Source: Niveispirillum irakense DSM 11586 (lineage in GTDB: Bacteria > Pseudomonadota > Alphaproteobacteria > Azospirillales > Azospirillaceae). From it: 64,000 nt of DNA. The notes under the pieces are model-generated. The model searched no databases, had not been told where the DNA came from, and saw only the letters and a list, made by a program, of their open reading frames with translations. The stretch is from assembly GCF_000429645.1 (NCBI RefSeq), contig NZ_AUCG01000020.1, positions 248,001 through 312,000 on the forward strand, read 5' to 3'. Position numbers and translations under genes: made by a program. Below, in pieces: positions 1 through 9,713 of this stretch (position 1 is the first letter of the stretch; the number at the start of each line of letters is the position of its first letter).

Positions 1-3000
1 AGTATCGTAAACACCGCCGAAGCTGCCGCCGGTGCTGTCCACACCGCCCCATTTACGGCCCGTCACCGGGTCGATCGTGCCGGCATAGCTCAAGATACTG
101 TCCGTCACCGGGCGTTGTTCAGCACTGACACGAAGCTGGAAGCTGTCCGTCAGTTGCGGTTCCCACTGGATACCGCCCTGGGGACGCGAGAGCAGGAAGC
201 CGATCGGCGTGGAGCCGATATCGATGCTGAAATTGTTGCGGCTATAGGCCAGATTCAGGGCCACGCCATCATCCGTCTGCTTCGGCGGCCGAATGGCAGA
301 GCCTTCCCCCTGGAACATGCTGCTGCCGAAGCGGCGATAGGCGTCGGCATCCTGGTCGAAAGACCCCGCTTCCACATGCACCAGGGTGCCGGTAGCGGTC
401 AGCCGGTCATCGCCGAACAAAGGCAGGGAGAAACCACCCCGCATCGTCCCTTCGCTCAGGCGGCTCATGCCCCGCTCGCCGGAGCGGTAACGGGCATCCA
501 CCTCGGCGACAAGCTGTGGCGCCAGCGCGGTGCGGATGCTCTGCTGTTCCTGCTCAATCGCCGCCAGCAATTTATCATCCGGCGCATCGGCGTCGCCCAC
601 ATCGGTGCTGCGGTTGCGGAACGGGTTACCGGAAGCGCGCATGGCGCGGTCAGGCGCAGATGTGCCCAGTTCCGCCAGCCGTTGCTCCCGCGCCCGTTCC
701 AGCGTGGTCAAGGCCGCGCGGGGTGATCCTTCCGCCCGTGTCAGACGGGCCTGTTGCAGGGTCAGGCGGGGATCGGCGGGGTTTTCCCGCCGCACGGCGC
801 TCAACAACGTGTCGGCCCGGTTGGTTTTGCCGGCAGCAATGGCGGCGTCGATGGCGCCCCGGGCGGCGTCGATATTCTCCGGATCGCGGCGCAGTGCCCC
901 TTCAAACAGGCTCAAAGCCTCGCCCGGACGGCCCGCGCTCATGTAAATGCGGGCCAGGGCCTGGGAGACGTTGGCGTCGTCGGGCTTCTCACGGAACAAC
1001 GGCGCGATGGCGTCATAGGCATCGGCATAGTTTTCCTGCTCCCGCGCGGTATCGGCATCATAGACGGCCAGGGCTGTCCGCAGTCCGTTCAGCGCCTGCC
1101 GTTCGGCTGGCGTCAGGTCACTGCGCGTGTCCAACTGGCGCATGATGCCGATGGCTTCGGTCCGGCGTTCGGCCCGCAGCAGCAGCAGTGCATATTGCAT
1201 CTGGGTGCCGGGACGGGTTTGCGCGCGCTGTAACTCTGGGCGCAGCAGGGCCAGCGCTTCCGGCAGCGCGCCGGTATCGGCCACGGCGGATGCCAGGGTG
1301 GCGCGTGTTTCCGGCGTGGTGGCGTGGCCGCGCAGCGCCAGCATCTTCTCCCGCTGCTCTGCCAGTGTCAGGCCCATCTGTCTGATGGCGTCAATCTGAT
1401 CCCGCAGCCGGGCCTTCTGCAACAATTCCCGCTGTTCTGCCGTCTGCTCGGCGGTGGGGATGCGCTCCAGCAGGTCTGCTGTTTCCTGCCACCGGTCCCG
1501 CTCGGAATTGAACAGGGCGGCGGCGTGCAACCCTTCCGGCGTGCCGGATTGAAGGGTGGGGGCCATGATATCGGCGGCCATCCCATCTTCCTGATGCTGC
1601 AACAGCAGACGGGCATAATCCAGGCGCAGCCATGGATCATCCGGTGTCAGGGCCAGCGCTTCGGCAAAGCGGCTGCGCGCGCCCATGGCGTCGCCGCTTT
1701 TCATCAATCCGGCGGCCTGGGCGCGCAGCATGGACGCCTTCATGCGCGGATACTCCGACACGCGACCGCGCAAGGCCGGGTCCAGCCCGGCGATCATCTG
1801 TTCGGCATCATATTCCCGGCCCTGCTGGATGAGGGCGCTGGTCAGGCCGGTCAGCGCATCGCCATTGCGGGGGTCAGAGGCCAGAACCAGACGGTAACTG
1901 GCCTCCGCACCGGCAAAATCATTGCTGCGATTCTGGATATCGGCCAGCAGCAGGCGCGCGGCATTGGCTTCGGCCCCCGGCATGGATGCAGCCTTGCGGG
2001 CTTCCTCTGCGGCGGCGGTCAGATTGCCGGCATTCATGGTCTGCCGCGCCCCGGTCATGGTCTGCCAGAAGCGGGCACTGTTCAGGGCCGGTTGCCATTT
2101 GCCGGCCTGGGCCGGGGCCGCCTTGCCAGCGGTGGAGAGCAGGTCCGCCGCCTCGGCAAAGCGCGATTGCTTGAGGCGCACCAGCCCGATACCGGCGCGG
2201 GCTTCCGCATCGGCATTGTTTTCCACAAGGGCGGCGTTGAAATTGCTTTCCGCCCCTGCCAGATCGCCGCGTTCCAGCGCTGCATAGCCACGGGCCCGTG
2301 CCGCGCCGACAGTGGGGGCCGGGCGGGAGGATTGGTTGAAGCGGGCGCGCACCTGTTCATCCCCCGGCGCCAGCGCCAGGTAGGTGTCATAGGCCGCCTT
2401 ATCCGCCTTGCCGGGGTTCAGCCACAGCAAGGCGTCGCGCCAGGCGCGTCGCGCCTCGGCATTCAGGGGGCCCTGGGCCGACATTTTTTCCAGCAGGGCG
2501 ATGCCCTCCCGCCGTGTCCCTTCCCGATAGGTCAGCACGCGGGCATAGGCCAGTCTGGTTGCCTCATCCGCTGTCTCTGCGGCAGCCAGCCTGCGCAGGG
2601 CGGCATGCGCCTCTGCCCATCCGGCATCGGTGCCGGCCAGGGTCTGGTAAAATTCAAGCGCCAGGGTGCCGGATGGCGGTGTTCCCCCGAAACTCTCCCG
2701 ATATTTGGCGACCGCGCCGGCAAAATCCCGCGAGGAGGCAAGACGTCGTGCCTCAATCAGGGCAGACTGCCGGCTGCCAGCGGTTTTCACCGCATTGGCC
2801 GCCTGCTCCACCCGCTGGCTGTCATGGCTCTTCGCTGCCAGCTCACGCAGCAGCGCGTCGGCCTTGGCGCGGTTGCCCCGGTCGGCCTCCAGCTCCGCCA
2901 GCCGCGCCAGTGCGTCCGGATTGCCCGGCGACGTGGCCAGCACAGTGTTCAGCGCCTCTTCGGCCAGATCGGTCCGGTCGCGGCGGGCCCAATATTCCGC

Positions 3001-3108
3001 CTTCTCCAGCAACAGGCTGATGGCATCGGCGGCACCCTGTGCGGGCACCGCCAGCGCCAGCAGGCCAGCCAAGGCCAGGGCAGCGAGGGAGGAGGAGAAT
3101 TTACTCAT
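1..3108 (-). CDS. bcsC: Cellulose synthase outer-membrane subunit BcsC (3' end outside window)
   Basis: Periplasmic TPR scaffold plus outer-membrane beta-barrel that exports the cellulose chain. The frame stays open for 1036 codons and runs off the left edge. An N-terminal signal peptide (MSKFSSSLAALALAGLLALA) is followed by a long Ala/Leu-rich TPR array. Near the window edge the protein reads SYAGTIDPVTGRKWGGV, the typical start of the conserved BcsC C-terminal barrel domain, so only part of the barrel is missing. The ATG (3108-3106) lies inside the end of bcsAB: ATGAGTAA carries both the bcsC start and the bcsAB stop, an 8-base overlap that implies translational coupling. Seen: signal peptide, repeats, overlap. 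Family knowledge: export role. Confidence 0.93.
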   Translation of the reverse strand, partial: MSKFSSSLAALALAGLLALAVPAQGAADAISLLLEKAEYWARRDRTDLAEEALNTVLATSPGNPDALARLAELEADRGNRAKADALLRELAAKSHDSQRVEQAANAVKTAGSRQSALIEARRLASSRDFAGAVAKYRESFGGTPPSGTLALEFYQTLAGTDAGWAEAHAALRRLAAAETADEATRLAYARVLTYREGTRREGIALLEKMSAQGPLNAEARRAWRDALLWLNPGKADKAAYDTYLALAPGDEQVRARFNQSSRPAPTVGAARARGYAALERGDLAGAESNFNAALVENNADAEARAGIGLVRLKQSRFAEAADLLSTAGKAAPAQAGKWQPALNSARFWQTMTGARQTMNAGNLTAAAEEARKAASMPGAEANAARLLLADIQNRSNDFAGAEASYRLVLASDPRNGDALTGLTSALIQQGREYDAEQMIAGLDPALRGRVSEYPRMKASMLRAQAAGLMKSGDAMGARSRFAEALALTPDDPWLRLDYARLLLQHQEDGMAADIMAPTLQSGTPEGLHAAALFNSERDRWQETADLLERIPTAEQTAEQRELLQKARLRDQIDAIRQMGLTLAEQREKMLALRGHATTPETRATLASAVADTGALPEALALLRPELQRAQTRPGTQMQYALLLLRAERRTEAIGIMRQLDTRSDLTPAERQALNGLRTALAVYDADTAREQENYADAYDAIAPLFREKPDDANVSQALARIYMSAGRPGEALSLFEGALRRDPENIDAARGAIDAAIAAGKTNRADTLLSAVRRENPADPRLTLQQARLTRAEGSPRAALTTLERAREQRLAELGTSAPDRAMRASGNPFRNRSTDVGDADAPDDKLLAAIEQEQQSIRTALAPQLVAEVDARYRSGERGMSRLSEGTMRGGFSLPLFGDDRLTATGTLVHVEAGSFDQDADAYRRFGSSMFQGEGSAIRPPKQTDDGVALNLAYSRNNFSIDIGSTPIGFLLSRPQGGIQWEPQLTDSFQLRVSAEQRPVTDSILSYAGTIDPVTGRKWGGVDSTGGSFGGVYDT

Positions 3109-6100
3109 CGGACATCTCCTCGCCGGCACCTTGGGCCACCCGCCGGGCCGCCCGCCGTCGGAGCAGGATGATGGTAGGAATAGTGATCAATCCAATAGCC
3201 AGCAGACCCAGCAGCAGCACGAGGCCGTGATGCTGACTGGCCATCCATTGCAGCCGGGTCAGCACATCCAGCGAACCGACCCAATAGCGCGGGCCGACCT
3301 GGAAGCTGCGCAGGTCGCCGCCATTCAGGATCACCAGATCGCCTTGCACCTTCTTGGCCAGATCTTCCTGCCGCAGGGCGCCGACAAGGCGGGAGAGCAT
3401 GGCCTCCGACGTGCCGGTGAAGGCCACCACGCTGCGCCCCGCCGTCACCGGGGACTGGAAGCCCATCAGCACGGCCAGATCGCCGCCACGCACCACCAGC
3501 GCCCGTTCCGCCTCTTCCGCCGTGCCGTTGCTGCCGCCCACAGGCACCTCGTCCAGCATGGTGTAGAGGCGATAGAGCGGGCTTACTGTGTTCAAGGTGA
3601 TGGTATCACCGGACTGGCGCAGCGGGGCGTGGGCGCCCCAGCGCTGCAGCAGCGGTTGACGGCTGAAATCGCCAATCACCACCAGATCCTGCCGGGCCAG
3701 CATGTCATCGCCGGTCCCGGATGGTCTGATCTGGAACTGGGTTGCCGGATAGCCGGTCGCAGACCCGGTCAGGGCCAGGAAGTCAAGAAACGCCTCGACC
3801 TCCCCGGCCTTGGGTTGGTCAGGCAGCACAATCGTCGTTTCCGACAGGTCGGCCAGCCGGGTGAAGGGGAAGCCGGCCGTGGCGACATGGGCCAGATTGG
3901 GCATCGGCGTGAAATGCTTCACGTCGGTCAGGTCGATTTCAGTATCGGCATCGATGCCGGTGCGCAGATTGTTGGGCACTGTCGGCTGGCAGGTGCCCCG
4001 ATCCACGGGATAGAGATTATAATAAAATTCCAGACGGTTGCGCCCATAGAACAGGTAGGGCGGCAGTTGCACCGGCCGGTCGCGGCGCTGGTAATCATCC
4101 AGCAGTGAGGTGCGGAACCAGTCGGTCAGCCAGTCTTCCCGCAATTTCAGGCTGGTGATGTAGGTATTGTTCAGCGTCACATCCAGGCGGGATTGCTTCA
4201 GGTCCAGCCAAGCACCACCGGGATAGCGGAAGCGCACATCGACCGGCACGCCGCGATTGCGCCAGACAAACAGGTCGGGCGCCATGTTGAAGGACAGGCT
4301 GACCGGCGCGGGCTGGAGCCCGTTGCTCTGCAACTGGTCAGGGGGCAGCAATTCACCCAGCCGCACCTTGCGACCGGTCGGCAACCAGCGCGGGGCATCA
4401 TAGGGCTGGCGCGGCATCAGCAATGGCTGGCGGGCGGCGGCCCGTTCCCCGGACAAGCCCGCCCCGCCCAAGGCCAGCGTCAGGGCTGCGGCGCGCAGTT
4501 CCTCATCATTGCGGCCCAGGACCAGCAGCAGCCGTTTGCCCGGCGACATCGGGTTGGGGATGACGGCCAGCGTCGGACCATCAATCGGCCCCAGGTCAAG
4601 CCCGGTCGGTTTGCTGGCCGGTGTGGCAACCAATATGGCGTTATCGTCGGGCAGGTCGTCGCTATGGACGGGGAAATGCGCCGGCCGGTAATCGGCCTCC
4701 ATCCCCAGCCAGGAGGCGACAATACCGGCCGCACGCAGCACCCCCGTGCCCGGCTGTGCGCCCAGGACGAAGGGCAGGGTCAGCGCGCCGACATCCTTGT
4801 CATCGAAGAAGGGGCGCGGCAATTGGGCCAGATCCGGCGCCACCGGCAGGCGCTGAAGGCTGAGCCGCAGCGTGGAGGACGGGTTGACTGCCGCCCAGAG
4901 CGCGGAATGCAGCGGGTCTTCACAATCCGTCGTGTAATGGCCGACAAATTCCAGCCCCAGGCGATTATCCGCCTGCAACAGCAGCGGGTTGATCGGCAGT
5001 TCCAGCACATGCCCGTCAGCCGTATCCGGCCCCAGGGCGACGCTGCCCAGCAACTCGTCGTTCAGCGACACTTTCAGGTGGCTGATATTCTTCATCAAAG
5101 AGGGCGAGTTGCCCAGGCGCAGGGTCAAGGCGGCGGCGGTCGCCACCTCGTCCCGGCGGATGGAAAAAGCAATGGAGCGTCGATCCAGCACGCCGCGCAT
5201 GGTCAGCGCCCCCTCACCACCGGCCAGGGTGCCGAGTTGCAAGGTCTGGTAGCGGGTGGTGATGCTGGGGGCGATGGCCGGTGTGCCGGTGACCGAGGAC
5301 TCCTGCCCCCGTGCGGGCGGGGCCGGCAGCAATGCGGTGCCCGCGCATAGCAGCGCCAGGATGGCCACCGTTGGCCGCACAATGCGCAACCGGGGCTTTT
5401 CCATCGGTGTTTCTGTCATGGGGGGCAATCCGGCCATCGGCATTGCGGCTGGGGCCGCCAAAGAGGGGGGAAGGGAAACAGGCGCCGGCGTGGGGCGGCT
5501 GCGCAGCCGTTGCCACCAATGTTTCACCAGCCCGATCGCGCTGATCAGGATGCGATGCAGGGAGCCGATCAGCCCCGTGGTCTGTGTCCGGTCCCAATCC
5601 AGCCAGATATCGGCCCGGCCAAAGGTGGCCAGGACCAGCAGGCGCTTTTGCTCCATGCTCAGCTCGTGGAAAGCCACGCGGATGGAATGGGGCTGGTCGC
5701 TCACCACATGCGCCGGCAACAGCAGCGGGGCGCCGCGCAATTCCATTTCCAGGACTACGGGGGTGCCGGCGGGCGGCGGCTGGTCCGCCATCTTCATGCG
5801 GATGCCGCCCATGGAAATATCCAGGCTGGTTGCTGGATAGGATTTGCCATTGGCCAGATGCAGCATCAGCGGCAATTCCAGGTCGATCCGGACATGGCGG
5901 CGGGCCTGCCGCTTCTCGATACCCACAGCCGCTGCAGCGGCCAGGATCATGATGTTGAAGGAGGCCCAGAACATGTTGATCAGCAGGACGCCGACTTCCC
6001 CTTTTTCCAGATCGGCCTGAAGATAACGGTTCAGCCCATAGGCGTAGCCGATCAGAAGCAGCAGGATGGTGAGCAGTTGTGGCATCACCGCCCGGCGGTC

Positions 6101-7624
6101 GAAGAAGCCAAAGCCCAGCAGGCCGCCCTTCTCCGTCACGTTGAACTTCCCCTTGCTGGGGTTCAGAAGGGTGACGATCGTCGGCAGCACCAGCTGGAAA
6201 GCCAGCACGGTTTCATAAACCTCGCCCCAGAACAGGCTGCGATATTTCTTCTGGATGCGGTGGTTTGCCGCCACGGCCAGCAGCAGGTGCGGCAGGGCAT
6301 AACCCAGGACGGTCGCCGCACTGGTGACCATGACATTCACATTCAGCACAAGGTAAGCCAGCGGGGCCGTCAGCACGACGATGCGCGGCAGCGGGAAGAA
6401 GAAATGCATCATCGCATTCATGTAACAGGCGCGCTGGACCAGGCTCAGGCCGGGCCCGAACAAGGGGTTGTCCACCCGGAAGATCTGGTGCATCCCGCGT
6501 GCCCAGCGGGCGCGCTGCCCCAGATGCGCTGCCAGCGTCTCCGTTGCCAGACCGGCGGCCAGCGGCATGCGCAGATAGGCTGAATGCCAGCCGTGACGGT
6601 GCAGGCGCAGCGCTGTATGCGCGTCCTCCGTCACTGTTTCCACGGCAAAACCGCCAATTTCCTCAATGGCGCTACGGCGCAGGATGGCGCAGGAACCGCA
6701 GAAGAAAGCGGCGTCCCACAGATCGTTGCCGTCCTGAACCAGGCCATAGAAAAGCAGACCCTCGCCCGACAGGCGCTGGCCGGCGCCCAGATTGCGCTGC
6801 AACGGATCGGGCGAATAGAAATGGTGCGGCGTCTGTACCAGGGCCAGACGCGGATCGGTGAGGAACCCGCCCATCGTCATTTGCAGGAAGGCGCGATTGG
6901 GTATGTGGTCACAATCGAAGATCACGATGAACTCACCATCGGTCTTCGTCATTGCATGGTTCAGGTTGCCGGCCTTGGCATGTTTATTGTCAGGGCGGAT
7001 GATGTAACTCACCCCCCATTCCTCAGCGAATTCCTTGAATTCGGTGCGTTTGCCATCATCCAGAAGATGGATGCGCAGCCGGTCCCGCGGCCAGTCCATC
7101 GCCTGTGCGGCCCAGACCGTGTTGCGGACGATGTCCAGGCCTTCATTGTAGGTGGGGATCATCACATCCACCACCGGCCAGACGGAAATATCCTCCGGCA
7201 GGGGGACGGGCTTGCGGCCCAGGGGCCATGCGGACTGCATATAGCCTAGCACCATGACCACCCAGCCATATAGCTCCGCCAGCAGCAGGCCGATGCTCAA
7301 CGCGGCTTGCAGGGGGTTGTCAAGCGCCAGGGTTTCCGTGAGACGCCACCAGAGATACCGGGTGCTGACAATCACGGAAACGACCATCAGCAGCACGGTC
7401 CAGCGCCGGCCACGGCGGCGCGACAGGACCAGCAGCAGAAGCAGAACGGCCCCGGTCAACACGAACTGGGCCTGCGCGGAAGCGGGCACCGTGATCAGCG
7501 GCAGGAGCAGCAGGCAACCGAGAGCGATGACCCAACGCAACTGGTTGGACCTCAGCTTTTCACCCAAACCATAAGCGCCCCTGGAGGGGGCCTTGTTCTG
7601 GCGAAGGAAGGCACTATCGGTCAT
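3101..7624 (-). CDS. bcsAB: Fused cellulose synthase BcsA-BcsB (catalytic subunit plus periplasmic subunit)
   Basis: Makes beta-1,4-glucan from UDP-glucose at the inner membrane. From the upstream GTG at 7633 it has 1510 residues; I chose the ATG at 7624 (MTDSAFLRQ), neither having a clear Shine-Dalgarno. In GTG-based numbering: membrane segments at 30-130, then the GT2 domain with DDG (192-194), DCD (240-242), TED (335-337) and QRARW (373-377). More membrane segments follow, then a PilZ c-di-GMP domain (RQARR at 575-579, DISMGG at 605-610). After a proline-rich linker and a hydrophobic stretch near 750-770 comes a BcsB region of about 700 residues, ending in a C-terminal membrane helix (LLLGLLAIGLITIPTIILL). 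BcsA and BcsB are separate in most Proteobacteria but fused in some acetic acid bacteria. Activation by c-di-GMP is expected from the PilZ motifs. Confidence 0.95.
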   Translation of the reverse strand: MTDSAFLRQNKAPSRGAYGLGEKLRSNQLRWVIALGCLLLLPLITVPASAQAQFVLTGAVLLLLLVLSRRRGRRWTVLLMVVSVIVSTRYLWWRLTETLALDNPLQAALSIGLLLAELYGWVVMVLGYMQSAWPLGRKPVPLPEDISVWPVVDVMIPTYNEGLDIVRNTVWAAQAMDWPRDRLRIHLLDDGKRTEFKEFAEEWGVSYIIRPDNKHAKAGNLNHAMTKTDGEFIVIFDCDHIPNRAFLQMTMGGFLTDPRLALVQTPHHFYSPDPLQRNLGAGQRLSGEGLLFYGLVQDGNDLWDAAFFCGSCAILRRSAIEEIGGFAVETVTEDAHTALRLHRHGWHSAYLRMPLAAGLATETLAAHLGQRARWARGMHQIFRVDNPLFGPGLSLVQRACYMNAMMHFFFPLPRIVVLTAPLAYLVLNVNVMVTSAATVLGYALPHLLLAVAANHRIQKKYRSLFWGEVYETVLAFQLVLPTIVTLLNPSKGKFNVTEKGGLLGFGFFDRRAVMPQLLTILLLLIGYAYGLNRYLQADLEKGEVGVLLINMFWASFNIMILAAAAAVGIEKRQARRHVRIDLELPLMLHLANGKSYPATSLDISMGGIRMKMADQPPPAGTPVVLEMELRGAPLLLPAHVVSDQPHSIRVAFHELSMEQKRLLVLATFGRADIWLDWDRTQTTGLIGSLHRILISAIGLVKHWWQRLRSRPTPAPVSLPPSLAAPAAMPMAGLPPMTETPMEKPRLRIVRPTVAILALLCAGTALLPAPPARGQESSVTGTPAIAPSITTRYQTLQLGTLAGGEGALTMRGVLDRRSIAFSIRRDEVATAAALTLRLGNSPSLMKNISHLKVSLNDELLGSVALGPDTADGHVLELPINPLLLQADNRLGLEFVGHYTTDCEDPLHSALWAAVNPSSTLRLSLQRLPVAPDLAQLPRPFFDDKDVGALTLPFVLGAQPGTGVLRAAGIVASWLGMEADYRPAHFPVHSDDLPDDNAILVATPASKPTGLDLGPIDGPTLAVIPNPMSPGKRLLLVLGRNDEELRAAALTLALGGAGLSGERAAARQPLLMPRQPYDAPRWLPTGRKVRLGELLPPDQLQSNGLQPAPVSLSFNMAPDLFVWRNRGVPVDVRFRYPGGAWLDLKQSRLDVTLNNTYITSLKLREDWLTDWFRTSLLDDYQRRDRPVQLPPYLFYGRNRLEFYYNLYPVDRGTCQPTVPNNLRTGIDADTEIDLTDVKHFTPMPNLAHVATAGFPFTRLADLSETTIVLPDQPKAGEVEAFLDFLALTGSATGYPATQFQIRPSGTGDDMLARQDLVVIGDFSRQPLLQRWGAHAPLRQSGDTITLNTVSPLYRLYTMLDEVPVGGSNGTAEEAERALVVRGGDLAVLMGFQSPVTAGRSVVAFTGTSEAMLSRLVGALRQEDLAKKVQGDLVILNGGDLRSFQVGPRYWVGSLDVLTRLQWMASQHHGLVLLLGLLAIGLITIPTIILLRRRAARRVAQGAGEEMSDE

Positions 7625-7651
7625 TGCGCTCACATGATGGCTTGGCTGTGC

Positions 7652-8089
7652 TTACCGCAGACGGCGGAAAAGACTGTTCAGCCCGTCTTCGCCGCTGGCG
7701 GGCGACGGGGGCTGCGTGGGAAGAGGACGGGAAATCCGTTGGAACAGATCGGCGATGGGCGGGTCGCTTGCAGCCGGAGAGGGTGGCTGTGGCGGGGGGA
7801 TGACGGGTGCTGGCTGCACCGGCTTTGCTTCAATGCGAGGTGGCTTCTGTCGGACGGGCCCTGGTTTTGAGTGCGATGCAGCATGCTTTAGGGTTGTAAC
7901 CTGAGCCGGCGGTGTCGAGACACCTGCTGCCATCGTCGCCTGTGGCAACAGTTGGCGAACCTCAGTAAAAATATCTACGGGCGTATCATGGCGGATATCT
8001 GACAACTCAAAGTACGTGAAGTCAGAAATTCCAGATTTCTCCATGAGATATATGATATCTGCTTGTGAGGCACACATGGGAACCGCCAT
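7652..8089 (-). CDS. Small proline-rich protein, probable cellulose-synthesis accessory protein
   Basis: A 145-residue protein of no family I can name with certainty. Residues 1-50 look folded (hydrophobic and acidic, ADIIYLMEKSGISDFTYFEL). Residues 60-145 are proline-rich and probably disordered. Two similar short motifs, IADLFQRIS and LNSLFRRLR, lie in the tail, the second at the very C-terminus. The stop is 18 bases before the bcsAB GTG on the same strand, so it is very likely first in the bcs operon. Proline-rich accessory proteins in this position (BcsO/BcsP/BcsH-type) are known from other cellulose operons, and I infer a similar role. An in-frame ATG at codon 5 is an alternative start. 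No signal peptide is seen, so a cytoplasmic role at the synthase is likely. Confidence 0.7.
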   Translation of the reverse strand: MAVPMCASQADIIYLMEKSGISDFTYFELSDIRHDTPVDIFTEVRQLLPQATMAAGVSTPPAQVTTLKHAASHSKPGPVRQKPPRIEAKPVQPAPVIPPPQPPSPAASDPPIADLFQRISRPLPTQPPSPASGEDGLNSLFRRLR

Positions 8090-8562
8090 GTTAACGCATT
8101 ATAACGAGGATCGTAGTCTTCTAAGCGTCAATGATCCGGCAGGTTAACCGGTTCATATGTTGAACGATGCGCCACGATTATTATTAAATATGATCATACA
8201 GCGCGTCTATTAAAATTATATAAAAATTCATGATAAATTGCTTCTATGTGCCATGCCCTCACAGGCGTGTAATTTAATTAATTGATTTTTATAGATTTTT
8301 TAGCAACGAAGGGGTGATTTCGGGACCTCGCAAACAAGGGGTCCTAAACGTAAGGATACATCGTATTGATGTATCGCCCGCAATTTGGGTGTCGATATTT
8401 TATTCGGTGTGCAACCTGAATTTGATATTTTTCCCGCTGAAAAGGGCGCTGTCCTGCGCAGGCGCGAAAGAGGGGCGCGCCATGGCAAAGCTACCACGGG
8501 GCAATGGCCTCATGGTTGTCGGGTTTGGGATGAAAGCCCAAGCATGGTCTGCGGGGCGCAGA
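8090..8562. other. A+T-rich intergenic region between bcsZ and the bcs operon
   Basis: 473 bases without a supported gene. The part at about 8090-8310 is strongly A+T-rich, with runs such as TTATTATTAAATATGATCAT, and is the likely promoter region for the leftward operon (accessory gene, bcsAB, bcsC). A short inverted repeat, GGACC...GGTCC, at 8323-8344 is the only hairpin candidate for ending bcsZ transcription and lacks a good T-run. No c-di-GMP riboswitch core was found on either strand. A rightward open frame from 8314 runs antisense into bcsZ and is not supported. Confidence 0.6.
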
Positions 8563-9657
8563 TCAGCGCTGCCGCCCTTCCGCAGATGCCAGTTTGGCCA
8601 GCAGCATCAAACTGGCGGAATAATAATCATCCTCCGACCCCGGTATGGCAGCCAGGGCAGTGCTTCCCGGCTCGCGTCCCAGATTGGTGACCTGCAGGGC
8701 CAGTTCCGCGACGCTGCGATACCCGTTGCGTTCCTCATAAGGGGCGATGGCATCGGTTTCCAGATCCACCCAGCCGGGGATACCGGTCGACCATAAGGCG
8801 CGGTACGGCGCAGCCAGTTCGGCATCCAACAGCCCGGCCCAGGCCAGATAAAGCGGGACGCGGACAGCATCATAGCCAAAGCGGGGCGGGAAACGGGGGT
8901 CGGGTGCGACGCTGCCATCGGCGCCGACCAGCAACCAGTCCGGCGGCAAGCCATATTTGCCGAACCGGGCCCGCCGCATCACCTGCAAACCGGTAAGCGA
9001 CAATTCCTGCCACAGCATCGCGGCATCGGTGTCTCCTGCCGTTTCCGCCAGACGCGCCAAAATCGGATGAGCAGGAAAAACATAATAGGAGGGATTGAGA
9101 GTTATGCCTTCCGCCCGGCGGAAACCCTGCACCCCCGGTAACAGAACCGGTGCCATCGGTCCTTCACGCACGACCAGATGGTCCAGGATAGCGCGGCTGA
9201 GGGCCAATGCCGCGTCCCTGAACCCGCCATCGTCCCACCGCGCGGCGGCGCGGGCCAGCGCCCAGGCAACAAGGATATCGCCATCGGCGGCATTGTTGCG
9301 GTCCGGCACTGGGTTATCCGTGTCTGGCAACCACCGCCAGGCCAGCAGCCCATCTTCCTCGCGGCGTAAATGGGTGCGGGTCCATTCCCATAAGGCCCGG
9401 AAGCTTTCCTTGTCGCCGGCGGCTTCAGCGAACAGCATGCCCCAGCCTTGCCCTTCAGAATGGCTGACCCCCTTGTTGCCTGTATCAACCACCCGCCCCG
9501 CGACCCGCACGAAGCGCCGGCGATAAATGGCCCAAGCCGCTTCGAAGGGTGACCCTGCTGCGGCATCAACGGGCGCAGCGGCGACCCCGGATGTCGGCGC
9601 GATCCCCGCAGCAGCGGCGGTCAGCATCAGGGTACGGCGGGACAAGGGCAGGGACAT
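8563..9657 (-). CDS. bcsZ: Tat-exported GH8 endoglucanase BcsZ
   Basis: Endo-beta-1,4-glucanase of glycoside hydrolase family 8, the periplasmic cellulase of cellulose operons. Start chosen at 9657 (MSLPLSRRTLMLTAAAAG), which gives a twin-arginine signal (SRRTLM) and 364 residues; 41 further upstream codons are open but look non-coding. GH8 landmarks: HSEGQGWGM (catalytic acid Glu) about 50 residues into the mature protein, and NNAADGDILVAWAL, which resembles the family's conserved Asp-containing segment. Length fits the family. It is on the same strand as the bcs operon but separated from it by 473 bases, and lies 56 bases after the P-type ATPase stop. Tat rather than Sec export is somewhat unusual for BcsZ. 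Confidence 0.92.
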   Translation of the reverse strand: MSLPLSRRTLMLTAAAAGIAPTSGVAAAPVDAAAGSPFEAAWAIYRRRFVRVAGRVVDTGNKGVSHSEGQGWGMLFAEAAGDKESFRALWEWTRTHLRREEDGLLAWRWLPDTDNPVPDRNNAADGDILVAWALARAAARWDDGGFRDAALALSRAILDHLVVREGPMAPVLLPGVQGFRRAEGITLNPSYYVFPAHPILARLAETAGDTDAAMLWQELSLTGLQVMRRARFGKYGLPPDWLLVGADGSVAPDPRFPPRFGYDAVRVPLYLAWAGLLDAELAAPYRALWSTGIPGWVDLETDAIAPYEERNGYRSVAELALQVTNLGREPGSTALAAIPGSEDDYYSASLMLLAKLASAEGRQR

Positions 9658-9713
9658 CACAATCCGTTCTTCAAACAACCTGGCCCTGAAGCTAGGGGGG
9701 CAACCATACCGGG

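Noticed and set aside
1324-4108. Long rightward open frames (615 and 480 codons) opposite bcsC and bcsAB
   Set aside because: They are antisense shadows of G+C-rich coding sequence: low-complexity Arg/Gln/Gly-rich products, no ribosome sites, and they run across the real genes' boundaries.
8090-8562. c-di-GMP riboswitch controlling the cellulose operon
   Set aside because: No GEMM-type core sequence was found on either strand; the PilZ domain of BcsAB explains c-di-GMP control without it.
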